Shown here: positions 7,316-17,067 of the stretch, piece after piece
How positions within the stretch are numbered: the first letter of the stretch is position 1
How the letters are laid out: every line of letters begins with the position of its first letter
Origin: Anaerolineales bacterium UBA6055
Lineage (GTDB): Bacteria; Chloroflexota; Anaerolineae; Aggregatilineales; Phototrophicaceae
Length of the DNA stretch: 64,000 bases
Assembly: GCA_002428985.1 (NCBI GenBank)
Contig: DIYL01000026.1
Span: 172,853 to 236,852 of the forward strand
Reading direction: 5' to 3'
Notes under the pieces: model-generated
The model's input: the letters and a program-made list of their open reading frames with translations, nothing else
Database searches by the model: none
What the model was told of the DNA's origin: nothing
Program-made: the position numbers and the translations under genes

Positions 7316-10012
7316 ATGGAACAGATGACCAGCACACAGGCAAGACAAGCATTCTTAGATTTTTTTGAGGAGATGGGACACAAACCCATCGCATCATCCT
7401 CTCTTGTCCCAGCAAATGACCCCACCCTGCTGTTCACCAATGCGGGCATGGTGCAGTTTAAGGATGTTTTTCTAGGGCTCGACAAACGTGATTACAATCG
7501 AGCAACAACATCACAGAAATGTATGCGTGTCAGTGGTAAACATAATGATCTTGAAAATGTTGGACCGTCACCACGCCATCATACATTTTTTGAGATGCTT
7601 GGTAATTTCAGCTTTGGGGATTACTTCAAACGCGATGCTATCAAATATGCATATACAATTTTGACAGAAGTCTACAAATTACCAACTGATCGCCTCGTTT
7701 ATACAGTTTATGAAAACGATGATGAAGCTTATGATTTCTGGGTCAAAGATGTTGGTGTCGATCCCAAACGAGTTGCTCGCATGGGTCCATCAACGAACTT
7801 CTGGCAAATGGCAGATACAGGTCCATGTGGTCCAACCTCTGAAATTCATTGGGACAAAACCCCAGAAGATGGTGAAGATAGTATTATTCCGCTTCTGATC
7901 GAAGAAGATGACCGCTTCCTCGAAATATGGAATCTAGTTTTCATGCAATTTAATCGTCAACAAGCTGACCCAGATCACACAGGACAATGGGACGAGCCAT
8001 TACCAGCCCCAGGTGTCGATACAGGCATGGGCCTTGAGCGTATTGTCGCTGTCTTACAAGGTGCAAATGCTAATTATGAAACCGATCTATTTATGCCGAT
8101 TATTGAACGTACCCAAGAGCTGACAGGTGAATCTGATGAAGAACGCGATGCTAACATTGTGCCTTATCGCGTTATTGCCGATCACGTCCGCGCTGCTGTA
8201 TTCTTGGTGAATGATGGTGTGCTACCCGGTGCAAAAGGTCGTGCAGCAATTCCACGTCTTGTAATACGCCGTGCAGCACGTTTTGGCACAAAATTGGGAT
8301 TCAACGAACCATTTTTGGCTAAGGTTGCCGATGCTGTCATTGATGTTATGGGCGAGCACTACACCGAGTTAGTCGAACAAGCAGAAAATATCAAGCAGAT
8401 TATAACGCTAGAAGAAGAACGTTTCCACCGTACTATGGAACGTGGTTTGACTGAGCTAGAAGATATGCTCAATGAGTTAAACGATGGTGGAGAATTATCA
8501 GGCGAACATGCATTTTACTTGAAAGCTACGCTCGGTTTACCGATTCAGGTTACAAAAGATATTGCTGAAGAACGTGGTTATACAGTCGATGAAGCAGGAT
8601 TTGAAGAAGCTGAAGCTGAACATGCACGTATTAGTGGCGGTGGTCAGGCTATGGGTGAAATTGAATCCGGAGAACTATACAATCAAATCATGAAAGATTT
8701 ACAAGCTGATGGAAAAATCAGTGATGATGGGGTTGCATATAATCCATACAGTAATGAGCTGGCAGAGTCAACCGTATTGTATTTGATTCAGGACGGTACA
8801 CCAGTTGAAGGTGTTCTCGTCGGAGATAAAATAGAGATCGTACTTGATAAAACACATTTCTATGTTGAATCCGGTGGTCAAGTTAGTGACACCGGTACAA
8901 TTAGTGGCGACGATTGGGTGATCGAAGTTGAAAGTATGAAAAAGCCTGTTAATGGCATGATTGTCCATGTCGGTGAAGTGGTTGAAGGAAATCCAAAGCT
9001 TGGAGATTCAGTTACAGCACAGGTTGACGTATCACGTCGCACGAACATCACGCGTAATCACACAGCTACGCACCTACTCCATGCAGCTCTCCGCAATAAC
9101 TTAGGCACACATGTTCAACAAAAGGGCTCATTGGTGGCACCAGATCGTCTACGGTTTGACTTCTCACATCATGAAAAAGTAACTGATGAAGAGCTTGCAA
9201 CAGTTACAGCAGAGATTAATCGTGCAATACTCAAAAATTATCATGTTCGCTCCGAACAAAAGTCACAAGAACAAGCGCGTGAAGAGGGCGCAATGGCATT
9301 ATTTGGAGAAAAATACGGTGATGTTGTCCGTACTGTGGTTATTGAAGCAAACGATGATCGATACAGCTACGAACTCTGTGGTGGGGTTCATGTTAGCGAG
9401 ACAGCCGAAATCGGTACATTTGTCTTCACAAACGAGGGTAGTGTCAGCGCAGGCATTCGCCGTGTTGAAGCTCTGACCGGACAAGCAGCAGTTGATTATA
9501 TTCAAGACAAGCTCGAAACACTTGGATTAATCGCTTCGAATTTAGGTACAACACAAGATCAAGCCGTCAACCGCATCACAGCAATTCAATACGAGTTGAG
9601 CTCAACACGCCGTGAAGTTGAAAATCTGCAACGAAAACTAGCTAAATTCAACTTTGATGAAATGATTGAAACACAACTAGAATCAATCAACGGAAAACAA
9701 GCCCTTCTAGCACAATTAGAAGGTGTACCAATGGACACAATGCGTGAGATGACCGATTGGTTCCGCACCAAAGTAGATAACGGTGTGATGGTGCTCGCAA
9801 GCGACGTTAATGGTAAGCCACAAATCATTGTTGCTGTATCAGATGCACTTGTAAAAGATGGCATTAAAGCAGGTAATCTCATCAAGCCGATTGCACAAGT
9901 TGTTGGTGGCGGTGGTGGTGGTCGTCCCCAAATGGCACAGGCAGGCGGTCGTGATAGTTCAAAAATTGCTGAAGCACTCGATAAAGCACGTGAGTTAATC
10001 ACAGAAGCATAA
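7316..10012 (+). CDS. alaS: Alanyl-tRNA synthetase
   Basis: Class II synthetase charging tRNA-Ala with proofreading of Ser/Gly; 898 residues, typical full length. The aminoacylation core is marked by HNDLENVGPSPRHHTFFEMLG near residues 78-98. The editing domain carries the HxxxH zinc site in NHTATHLLH (His582 region) and the CGGVH motif (Cys688, His692). The C-terminal DHHA1/C-Ala region includes the glycine-rich GGGGGGRPQMAQAGG sequence near the end, as in most AlaRS proteins. GAGG lies about 10 bases before the first ATG; a second ATG four codons in is possible. A hairpin with a short U-rich tail follows at 10036. It is the first gene of a long plus-strand series. Confidence 0.98.
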   Translation: MEQMTSTQARQAFLDFFEEMGHKPIASSSLVPANDPTLLFTNAGMVQFKDVFLGLDKRDYNRATTSQKCMRVSGKHNDLENVGPSPRHHTFFEMLGNFSFGDYFKRDAIKYAYTILTEVYKLPTDRLVYTVYENDDEAYDFWVKDVGVDPKRVARMGPSTNFWQMADTGPCGPTSEIHWDKTPEDGEDSIIPLLIEEDDRFLEIWNLVFMQFNRQQADPDHTGQWDEPLPAPGVDTGMGLERIVAVLQGANANYETDLFMPIIERTQELTGESDEERDANIVPYRVIADHVRAAVFLVNDGVLPGAKGRAAIPRLVIRRAARFGTKLGFNEPFLAKVADAVIDVMGEHYTELVEQAENIKQIITLEEERFHRTMERGLTELEDMLNELNDGGELSGEHAFYLKATLGLPIQVTKDIAEERGYTVDEAGFEEAEAEHARISGGGQAMGEIESGELYNQIMKDLQADGKISDDGVAYNPYSNELAESTVLYLIQDGTPVEGVLVGDKIEIVLDKTHFYVESGGQVSDTGTISGDDWVIEVESMKKPVNGMIVHVGEVVEGNPKLGDSVTAQVDVSRRTNITRNHTATHLLHAALRNNLGTHVQQKGSLVAPDRLRFDFSHHEKVTDEELATVTAEINRAILKNYHVRSEQKSQEQAREEGAMALFGEKYGDVVRTVVIEANDDRYSYELCGGVHVSETAEIGTFVFTNEGSVSAGIRRVEALTGQAAVDYIQDKLETLGLIASNLGTTQDQAVNRITAIQYELSSTRREVENLQRKLAKFNFDEMIETQLESINGKQALLAQLEGVPMDTMREMTDWFRTKVDNGVMVLASDVNGKPQIIVAVSDALVKDGIKAGNLIKPIAQVVGGGGGGRPQMAQAGGRDSSKIAEALDKARELITEA

Positions 10013-10035
10013 ATCCCCAAAATGACGTATTATAG

Positions 10036-10072
10036 TCAAGTGTGGGTTCACTCCAGCCCGCACTTGATATTT
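10036..10072 (+). terminator. Probable terminator after alaS
   Basis: An 11-bp stem (TCAAGTGTGGG with CCCGCACTTGA, one wobble pair) and a 10-nt loop, followed by TATTT. It lies in the 79-bp gap before the next gene. The U-run is weak, so it may be partial. Confidence 0.5.
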
Positions 10073-10091
10073 AGCTAAAATTTGTGGGACT

Positions 10092-11645
10092 ATGGCAAAA
10101 CAGATCGAATATGTTCAATTAGATACCAATGATGATGTCGTGACAGTTAAGGATCGACTATCATTCATACGTGGTCGCCGTGTACTATTAATTTGGCCAG
10201 AAGACGGCACAACCCTCACGCGTAAGCTCGATTTAATTCTTGTACAACGCGAAGCAGACCGACGCGCAATTCAATTGGCTTTAGTCACCCACGATACAGA
10301 AGTTATTGCTCACGCAAAAGAACTCAATATCAGCACATTTGAAACGATTCGAAGTAGTGAACGCAGTCGATGGAAACGTGGGCGTAAAAAAGTATTTATG
10401 CCACGGTATCACAAACCAAGCCATGAACCAGAGCCCGAAGAATTAAAGCCTGTTGCTAGCCGAGTTGCAAAACGTGATAAAAGACGTTCACAAGCTCGCT
10501 ATTTGATTGAGCGTCTTGTCGTATTAGTCATATTACTAGGGGTTATTCTAACAACAGCCTACATTGCCCTACCCAGTGCAATTGTCACTGTGACATTACG
10601 AGGAGAAGAAATTTCAACAACGGTCAACATTACTGCCGATACAACTGTACAATCAGTTGATATTGCCAATCAAGTCATTCCGGCACAAGTTATACGTGTA
10701 ACAGTCGAGACAACAGCTAGTATCCCAACAACTGGAATTCAAACGCTTGATAGTGCACCTGCAACTGGGATTGTCACATTCACGAATCAGACAGACACAG
10801 CCGTTGATATTCCAGCTAATACCACATTGAGCACGAGTGCTGGGATTCCGATCTTATTTCGCACGATTAGTTCAACAACAGTTCCATCAGGCATAGGTGA
10901 ACGTGTTGATGTAAATATTGAAGCAGCACAAGCTTCATTAGGTGGCATCGGGAATGTTGAAGCTGGTATGATTAACTCTACTGTTGGTCCACTAGGAGAT
11001 GCAGTAAGTGTGATTAATCTTGTCCCGACATCTGGGGGCGAAAATCGCAGTGTAACAGTTGTCGCTGATGGTGACATGCTTAATCTACTAAACAGTGTCA
11101 GAGTTCAGCTACAGTCGCTTGCGTATACAGAGATCCAAACCCGCATCACAGATAACCAACTGATTATCATCGAGTCTATCCGTATCGAAGAAGAGCGAAA
11201 CGATTGGACAACTTATTCACATGACATCGGAGATGTGACAGATGAGTTATCGCTCACATTGCGAGCTGTTGTGTCAGCAATGGTAGTCGATGATCGCTTT
11301 GGGCAGCAAATTACCCTTGCACAATTATCCGCACAAATTCCAGCAGGTAAAAGCCTTCAGCCAGACTCTATAACATACACACGTGGCCCTATTGTTAGCC
11401 AGCAATCCTCAACAAATGTTACATTTGCTGCAACTAGCACTGCCGAAGTTATCCAACAGTTTGATACAAACGCATTAGGTGAGCAATTAGCAGGCCAAAG
11501 TATCGACGATGCACAGCGGGTTCTTGCCTCGCAATTAGATATTCAGCCTGATGAGCCACCACAAATTATCATCTCACCGGATGGCTTTTCTCAGATGCCA
11601 ATTTTGCCAATTCGGATAGAAGTACAAATTAAGGAAATACCATGA
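10092..11645 (+). CDS. Membrane-anchored baseplate-J-like protein
   Basis: The 517-residue protein has three parts. Residues 1-115 form a basic, alpha/beta cytoplasmic domain (FIRGRRVLLIWPEDG, then LALVTHDTEVIAHAKELNI) with a Rossmann-like look. A positively charged stretch about 95-140 is followed by one transmembrane helix at about 140-165 (LIERLVVLVILLGVIL). The remaining 350 residues are an exported, beta-rich Thr/Ser-rich region. That part resembles the baseplate J/gp47-like domain seen in non-phage membrane proteins; it contains the strand-rich ATGIVTFTNQTDTAVDIPANT segment and a late segment around TYTRGPIV. No other phage structural gene is near, so a cell-surface role is more likely than a virion part. 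Its stop overlaps the ruvX start by 4 bp (ATGA), indicating translational coupling. Precise function unknown. Confidence 0.65.
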   Translation: MAKQIEYVQLDTNDDVVTVKDRLSFIRGRRVLLIWPEDGTTLTRKLDLILVQREADRRAIQLALVTHDTEVIAHAKELNISTFETIRSSERSRWKRGRKKVFMPRYHKPSHEPEPEELKPVASRVAKRDKRRSQARYLIERLVVLVILLGVILTTAYIALPSAIVTVTLRGEEISTTVNITADTTVQSVDIANQVIPAQVIRVTVETTASIPTTGIQTLDSAPATGIVTFTNQTDTAVDIPANTTLSTSAGIPILFRTISSTTVPSGIGERVDVNIEAAQASLGGIGNVEAGMINSTVGPLGDAVSVINLVPTSGGENRSVTVVADGDMLNLLNSVRVQLQSLAYTEIQTRITDNQLIIIESIRIEEERNDWTTYSHDIGDVTDELSLTLRAVVSAMVVDDRFGQQITLAQLSAQIPAGKSLQPDSITYTRGPIVSQQSSTNVTFAATSTAEVIQQFDTNALGEQLAGQSIDDAQRVLASQLDIQPDEPPQIIISPDGFSQMPILPIRIEVQIKEIP

Positions 11646-12100
11646 TTGGACGACTCATAGGCATTGATCATGGGATTAAACGGATCGGAATAGCAGTTAG
11701 TGATGGTATGGGTATCAGCGCGCGTGAACTTACTATCGTTAACCGTACAACGCGTGAAGCAGACTTTACGAGACTCAATGAAATTGCTAGACAAGAACAT
11801 GCTATCGGCTTTGTCATTGGCATCCCTGAAAACCCAAATGCGCCGGATAATGTACACACACAAGCAGATACTGTTAGAGTCTGGATAGAACGCTTCCGCG
11901 AATCAACAGATTTACCCATCGCAACAGTTAGTGAATATCTCACTAGCGAAGAAGCACGCCAAATTGCCATCGAAAAGAAACGTAAACCACAAGATCCAAT
12001 CGATGATCTTGCCGCTCGAATTATTTTGCAATCGTTTCTTGATGCACTGAGCTACGGTTCAGCTACGTTTCCCCCATTATCAGATGAAGATTCAGAATAA
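11642..12100 (+). CDS. ruvX: Holliday junction resolvase-like protein RuvX/YqgF
   Basis: RuvX (YqgF) is an RNase H-fold nuclease implicated in Holliday junction resolution and in 16S rRNA 5' maturation. The 152-residue protein opens with RLIGIDHGIKRIGIAVSDG, where Asp9 would be the first catalytic acid. The IGFVIGIPENP strand-loop follows. The TVSEYLTSEEAR motif and the late DDLAARIILQSFLD block supply the other conserved residues. The start codon overlaps the end of the preceding membrane-protein gene, so the two are probably co-translated. Confidence 0.92.
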   Translation: MIGRLIGIDHGIKRIGIAVSDGMGISARELTIVNRTTREADFTRLNEIARQEHAIGFVIGIPENPNAPDNVHTQADTVRVWIERFRESTDLPIATVSEYLTSEEARQIAIEKKRKPQDPIDDLAARIILQSFLDALSYGSATFPPLSDEDSE

Positions 12101-12211
12101 TCCGCTATACTTGTGGCACATCTCATTTAAGAATTTCGTGATTTTTTGACTGTAAAAATATTGATCGAGTCGTTATAGTTTCCATCTGTTTTAAATAGTG
12201 AGATACAAAAC

Positions 12212-13717
12212 ATGCCAGATTTACATGATACTCAACCGAGTCGTAGTAATATCAATCTGCACTATGACCAAGGGCTACAAGCCCCACCAAAGATATTATT
12301 CTGGGGAATGATTCTTTTCTTCTTTATGGTTGTTGGTGGTTTATTTGCAGGCATCTTTGGATTTCGTGAAGTTCTACAACCCGCTCAACAACAGCGTGTA
12401 ATAGACCAAATCCCGTTAATGCGTGCATTCCTTGAGCCAACCCCCGAAGGTGGTGTCTTTCCAACCATCGCACCAGCAGAAAATGATGGTGATGCGATGT
12501 CACTACTTGATATGCCACTCGATATACCTAATCCAACCCCAACCCAAAGTTCATCCGCCGAAGCAGTTATTGAAGTAACTGAAGACATACAACCTACTAT
12601 TCAACCTACTCAAACAGCCGTCGCAACAGCAACTTCTGAGCCTACCCTTGAGCCAGAAATTGTTGAGACCGAAGAAACTGCTGGAGAAGTAATTCCAGTT
12701 GCAACATCTGTGCCTGAAGTTGTCAGTAGTGAAGTCGTAGCATCACCAGTAGACAATACTGAAGAGGTTTCCTCTATTCCACCATCAGCCCGTATTTTTG
12801 GTATTCGGCATGAACAGCAACGTTGGAATAATTGTGGGCCTGCCAATATCACAATGGCTCTCAGCTACTATGGATGGCAAGATGACCAAACCGTCGCGGC
12901 AGATTTTCTCAAGCCAAATCGTGAAGACAAGAATGTAAGCCCACATGAACTCGTCGAATTTGTCGAAGAAGAAACCGCAGTCAAAGCAATTGCAAGAATG
13001 GGTGGCGATATCGATTTACTAAAAGTTCTCATCGCTAACGAATTCCCAGTGATTATTGAAACAGGTGCAATGTTCGAAGCATATGACTGGATCGGGCATT
13101 ACCGTACAGTTGTATCTTATGATGACGTATTTCAGATTTTCTATTTCTACGATAGCTTCTTAGGTATCGGTGATAGTGCGCAAGGTGTCACAGAAACGTA
13201 TGAAAATGTGGATAAAGATTGGCAAGCCTTCAATCGGACATTTATTGTCGTTTATGATCCCCAACGCGAAGGATTACTCCGCAGTTTACTTGACAGCCAT
13301 TGGACAGCAGATCAAGCAGCCGAAGTTGCATTTGATGTTGCACAACAAGAAGCTCGTATGGAGCCACAAAACCCATTTGCATGGTTCAACATGGGCACAT
13401 CACTGGTTGAGCTTGGACGCTATCAAGAAGCGGCAACAGCATTCGATCAAGCACAGCGTAATAAATTGCCGTGGCGGATGATGTGGTATCAGTTTGGTCC
13501 ATTCGAAGCATATTATGAGACAGGTCGTTATGATGATGTCTTAAGCCTTGTACAAATTAACCTCACGAACGCTGAAGAACTCGAAGAAACCTATTATTGG
13601 CGCGGACGCGTGCAAGAAGCACAAGGACAACCTGAACAAGCCGCAGTCTCTTATCGTCGTGCTCTGGGCTTTAATCCAAATTATGAAGAGGCACGTGAGG
13701 CTTTAGATAGTCTATAA
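12212..13717 (+). CDS. Exported C39-like cysteine peptidase with C-terminal TPRs
   Basis: A membrane-anchored 501-residue protein. A cytoplasmic N-terminus of about 25 residues precedes one transmembrane helix (about 28-50, ILFWGMILFFFMVVGGLFAG). A Pro/Thr/Glu-rich linker of about 130 residues follows. The papain-like C39 domain (about 195-350) has QQRWNNCGPANITMALSYY with nucleophile Cys208 and, later, GHYRT with His296. Such C39-type domains are often fused to repeats and act on peptides outside the membrane. Residues 370-500 hold tetratricopeptide-like helices (PFAWFNMGTSLVELGRYQEA and YYWRGRVQEAQGQPEQAAVS). It lies 12 bp before murJ, so an envelope role is plausible. The substrate is unknown, and catalysis is inferred from the Cys/His pair. 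Confidence 0.78.
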   Translation: MPDLHDTQPSRSNINLHYDQGLQAPPKILFWGMILFFFMVVGGLFAGIFGFREVLQPAQQQRVIDQIPLMRAFLEPTPEGGVFPTIAPAENDGDAMSLLDMPLDIPNPTPTQSSSAEAVIEVTEDIQPTIQPTQTAVATATSEPTLEPEIVETEETAGEVIPVATSVPEVVSSEVVASPVDNTEEVSSIPPSARIFGIRHEQQRWNNCGPANITMALSYYGWQDDQTVAADFLKPNREDKNVSPHELVEFVEEETAVKAIARMGGDIDLLKVLIANEFPVIIETGAMFEAYDWIGHYRTVVSYDDVFQIFYFYDSFLGIGDSAQGVTETYENVDKDWQAFNRTFIVVYDPQREGLLRSLLDSHWTADQAAEVAFDVAQQEARMEPQNPFAWFNMGTSLVELGRYQEAATAFDQAQRNKLPWRMMWYQFGPFEAYYETGRYDDVLSLVQINLTNAEELEETYYWRGRVQEAQGQPEQAAVSYRRALGFNPNYEEAREALDSL

Positions 13718-13728
13718 AGGCACATAAT

Positions 13729-15393
13729 ATGACGGTCGTAGACACCACACAACAAGATGAAAAACGCAAGAGAAATCAGCAGATTGCACGCTCTACCTTG
13801 ACAGTAATGATTGCTTTTGGCATTGCGAAGGTGATCAGCCTTGCACAGACTGTCATCATTGCACAGGTATTTGGTGTCGGTAGAGAGCTTGATGCTTATG
13901 TAGCCGCCAATCGCATCCCGGAATTGATCGTTATCCTGATTTCAGGCGGTGCACTTACCCATGCGTTTATTCCAATCTTTAGTGGGTTTCTAGCCCGTGA
14001 TGATAAAGACGGTGCTTGGCGATTATCAAGCAACCTCATCAACACAATTCTGACCGTTGCTCTATCCTTAAGCATAATCGTATTTTTAGTTGCGCCATGG
14101 CTAGTTCCAAACGTTGTCGCACCCGGTTTTGATGCGGAAACCACCCAGAACACTGTCGACATGATGCGGATTCTACTCATTAGTACCATAATCTTTTCAA
14201 TCAGTGGTATTTTTAGCGGGATTCTGAATTCGCACAAACATTTTCTGCTACCCGCCATTGCCCCGATTATGTTTGATGTCGGCATCTTGATTGGTGTTAT
14301 TTTTCTGTTACCCCCATTTGGTGTACACGGCATTGCAATTGGTGCAGTGCTTGGGTCTGCGATGCACTTTGGTGTTCAAATACCAGGGCTCATTCATTAC
14401 AAGATGAAATGGAAAGTCGAACTGGGTTGGGACAATCCAGTTTTATGGCGGGTCATTCGGCTTATGCTCCCACGAATCGGTGGCTTGGGTGTATTTAGCT
14501 TAAACTTTCTAGTCATGAACAATATCGCATCGCGACTTAGCGTTGGGTCTGTCAGTGCATTGGATTGGGGTTGGCGATTGATGCAAATCCCACAAACGCT
14601 TCTTGGAACAGCGATGGGTATCGTGATATTCCCGACACTTGCTGCATTGAGTGAGGTTGGTGATACTGTTGGCAAACGATCAGCAATGTCTGGAGCGTTA
14701 CGCTTCATTTTGGTGACCAGTATTCCTTCCGCCATTGGTCTAATTGTTTTAGGTCAACCGCTTATCAGCCTACTCGAACGTGGCGCATTTGATTCATCAG
14801 CATCAGCGCTAGTTTATAGCACGCTGAGTATGTTCACACTCGGTCTGATTGTTCACTCTGCTCTCGAAATTGTCGCCCGTAGTTTTTATGCCGATAAAGA
14901 TACCCTAACACCCTTATTTGCAGCACTCGGTGGCGCACTGATCAATTTTGTTTTTGCGATCATTCTAAGTGATGTCCAAACCGTTGATGCACATAACTCA
15001 CTCAATATTCTAATTCGAAGTCTACCAGTTACAGGACATTTGCCAGAAATCGGCAATGTCAGTGGATTAGCATTAGCCAATTCGTTAGGTGTGATGTTCG
15101 AAGTCTTAGTCCTACTCTATATCTTACGAACCCGCTGGAATGGTATACAAGAAAATTTACTCGCACAAACCGTTGTTAAAACCCTGATTGCAAGTTTGGT
15201 GATGGCAGGTGTTATCATTGTTGTTGACACATTCTGGCGCACACTAGGATTAGGTGACAGTCTCATCATGACGATTGCTCGCCTCGCTGTCGAAGGGATT
15301 ATCGGATTCATCACCTTTATCATTGTAGCAATTGCACTTAAAATGCGAGAACTATCCGAATTGTGGCTGATGGTACGTCGCCAAACAACGTAA
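13729..15393 (+). CDS. murJ: Lipid II flippase MurJ (MviN family)
   Basis: MurJ moves undecaprenyl-linked peptidoglycan precursor across the cytoplasmic membrane. The 554-residue protein has about 14 hydrophobic segments with the MOP-superfamily pattern. The N-terminal block is family-typical: STLTVMIAFGIAKVISL, then VFGVGRELDAYVAANRIPEL. GGALTHAFIPIFSGFLARDD is the MviN signature around TM2. Later conserved stretches include DWGWRLMQIPQTLLGTAMG and LERGAFDSSA. It follows the C39/TPR gene by only 12 bp and precedes a metallo-hydrolase gene by 12 bp, suggesting one transcript. Its presence implies a peptidoglycan-like cell wall or a related lipid-linked glycan. Confidence 0.93.
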   Translation: MTVVDTTQQDEKRKRNQQIARSTLTVMIAFGIAKVISLAQTVIIAQVFGVGRELDAYVAANRIPELIVILISGGALTHAFIPIFSGFLARDDKDGAWRLSSNLINTILTVALSLSIIVFLVAPWLVPNVVAPGFDAETTQNTVDMMRILLISTIIFSISGIFSGILNSHKHFLLPAIAPIMFDVGILIGVIFLLPPFGVHGIAIGAVLGSAMHFGVQIPGLIHYKMKWKVELGWDNPVLWRVIRLMLPRIGGLGVFSLNFLVMNNIASRLSVGSVSALDWGWRLMQIPQTLLGTAMGIVIFPTLAALSEVGDTVGKRSAMSGALRFILVTSIPSAIGLIVLGQPLISLLERGAFDSSASALVYSTLSMFTLGLIVHSALEIVARSFYADKDTLTPLFAALGGALINFVFAIILSDVQTVDAHNSLNILIRSLPVTGHLPEIGNVSGLALANSLGVMFEVLVLLYILRTRWNGIQENLLAQTVVKTLIASLVMAGVIIVVDTFWRTLGLGDSLIMTIARLAVEGIIGFITFIIVAIALKMRELSELWLMVRRQTT

Positions 15394-15404
15394 AGTAGTG
15401 ACTT

Positions 15405-16064
15405 ATGACCCTTAAAATCAAATATCTAACACTCGGTGCATTCCAAACAAATGCATATCTTATCGCAGATACTGACACCAAAAATGCAATTCTAATCGAT
15501 CCAGTTGACAATGCTGATTCAATTCTAGAAGCGGCAAATGAAGACGAATGGACGATCAAACTGATCTTAGCAACCCATGCCCATCTAGATCATGTGCTTG
15601 CTAGTCAACCATTGAAAACGGCAACATCAGCACCATTTTATATCCATGAAGATTGTGTCGAGATTTTGAAACAAGTTCCTGCACAGGCAAAAATATTTGG
15701 TCTCAGTGTTGTACCAGCCCCAGCAGAGCCTGATCGCTTACTTACCAGTGAGTCTGAAATCATAGAACTCGACAGCATTAAACTTAAGACACTCTATACA
15801 CCGGGGCACGCCGACGGACATATAAGCTTTTACATGGAAAATGAAAATATCCTCTTCAGTGGTGATTCCCTTTTTGCGGGTAGTATTGGACGAACAGATT
15901 TACCCGGTGGTGACTACAATTTGTTGATGAGGTCCATCTTCACTCAATTGATGGTATTAGATGATGACGTTCAAGTCCTACCCGGTCACATGCAACCTAC
16001 GACAATTGGACGTGAACGCGTCGCCAATCCTTTTCTGCTATCCTATGATGGCGATGGCACGTAA
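15405..16064 (+). CDS. MBL-fold metallo-hydrolase (glyoxalase II-like)
   Basis: The 219-residue protein belongs to the metallo-beta-lactamase superfamily, in the YcbL/glyoxalase II-like branch that hydrolyses thioesters or related small molecules. The metal site motif THAHLDHV places His58, His60, Asp62 and His63. Further ligands are in the GHADGHISFY stretch and in FSGDSLFAGSIGRTDLPGGD, which is very typical of this branch. The end LPGHMQPTTIGRE carries the last conserved histidine. The substrate is not predictable. Confidence 0.88.
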   Translation: MTLKIKYLTLGAFQTNAYLIADTDTKNAILIDPVDNADSILEAANEDEWTIKLILATHAHLDHVLASQPLKTATSAPFYIHEDCVEILKQVPAQAKIFGLSVVPAPAEPDRLLTSESEIIELDSIKLKTLYTPGHADGHISFYMENENILFSGDSLFAGSIGRTDLPGGDYNLLMRSIFTQLMVLDDDVQVLPGHMQPTTIGRERVANPFLLSYDGDGT

Positions 16065-16122
16065 TATCTTTTTTATTCGCTCCATCTACTATTCAATACA
16101 AAACAACTGATCTAAGGCAATC

Positions 16123-17037
16123 ATGCATATACTCACCCTATTTTTAGATGGTATTGGGCTTGGCGAAAATGATCCAGAGAAGAATCCTTTTGCAGTCGCT
16201 GACATGCCTACACTTCACGAGCTAACCAACGGTAAACGATGGTTAGCTGGTACTGGGCGGCAAGAGTCAGACCGAGCCATATTTATTCCAACAGACCCCC
16301 GACTTGATGTTGCTGGTCGTCCACAAAGTGGTACCGGACAAGCAACTATGTTAACAGGGTTAAATGTCCCCAAAATGATTGGACGTCATTACGGTCCAAA
16401 ACCAGAGGCGCAAACTCGTGAAATTATCGCAGAACATAGCTATTTCAAAAAATTAGTAAAACATGACAAAAAAGCCCATCTATTGACAGCATATCCTCAT
16501 GGCTTATTACACGATATTGAACGCGGGAAAACCTTACGATCAAGCATCCAGCAAGCTGCACACGAAAGTGGTAATCCACTCTTTACAGTTGAAGATGTTG
16601 TAGCGAAACGTGCGCTCACAGCAGAGTGGACAACAGATATGTGGCAGAAATATCTCAAGATTTCCGACGTACCAGAATATTCACCACGCGAAGCCGGACA
16701 AATTCTTGCGCGCGTATCACGGGATTATGATTTTGCCTTTCATTCTCATTGGTTCACCGATCGTGTTGGGCACCGTGGACCATTTACAAAAGGTGTTGAA
16801 TTACTGGAAACATTTGACGCAGTTATGGCAGGAATTTTAGATGAATGGAATGATGACGAAGGTCTCATCATCGTAATAAGTGATCATGGAAATATGGAAG
16901 ACCTTAGCGTACGACATCATACCGGAAATGACATTCCAACTCTGATTATTGGCAACCAAAAATCAGTATTTGCAGAAAATTATTCGGCTCTGACAGATTT
17001 TGTGCCAGCATGTGATAAGATACTGTTCGGTTTATAA
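16123..17037 (+). CDS. Metalloenzyme of the alkaline phosphatase/iPGM superfamily
   Basis: The 304-residue protein is related to cofactor-independent phosphoglycerate mutase and phosphopentomutase. The first strand motif LTLFLDGIGLGENDPEKNPF carries the metal-binding aspartate. RPQSGTGQATMLTG supplies the nucleophilic Ser/Thr position. The C-terminal motif ISDHGNMEDLSVRHHTGND holds the Asp-His-His metal ligands. It is much shorter than iPGM (about 510 residues) because it lacks the phosphotransferase insertion domain, so it may be a phosphatase or phosphohydrolase. It follows the metallo-hydrolase by 58 bp, and AAGG precedes the ATG. Confidence 0.8.
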   Translation: MHILTLFLDGIGLGENDPEKNPFAVADMPTLHELTNGKRWLAGTGRQESDRAIFIPTDPRLDVAGRPQSGTGQATMLTGLNVPKMIGRHYGPKPEAQTREIIAEHSYFKKLVKHDKKAHLLTAYPHGLLHDIERGKTLRSSIQQAAHESGNPLFTVEDVVAKRALTAEWTTDMWQKYLKISDVPEYSPREAGQILARVSRDYDFAFHSHWFTDRVGHRGPFTKGVELLETFDAVMAGILDEWNDDEGLIIVISDHGNMEDLSVRHHTGNDIPTLIIGNQKSVFAENYSALTDFVPACDKILFGL

Positions 17038-17067
17038 TTTTCATTATCATCCTGAAACGAGATCGCT

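Noticed and set aside
9586..10020. 144-residue open frame antisense to the 3' end of alaS
   Set aside because: Codon use and lack of family features fit a shadow frame; alaS on the other strand is certain here.
10092..11645. Phage remnant suggested by the baseplate-J-like similarity
   Set aside because: No other phage gene, attachment site or integrase is visible nearby, and the protein is membrane anchored and coupled to ruvX.
13896..14333. 145-residue open frame antisense to murJ
   Set aside because: Lies wholly inside a confident gene, with no ribosome-binding site and an Arg/Pro/Ile-rich composition typical of shadow frames.
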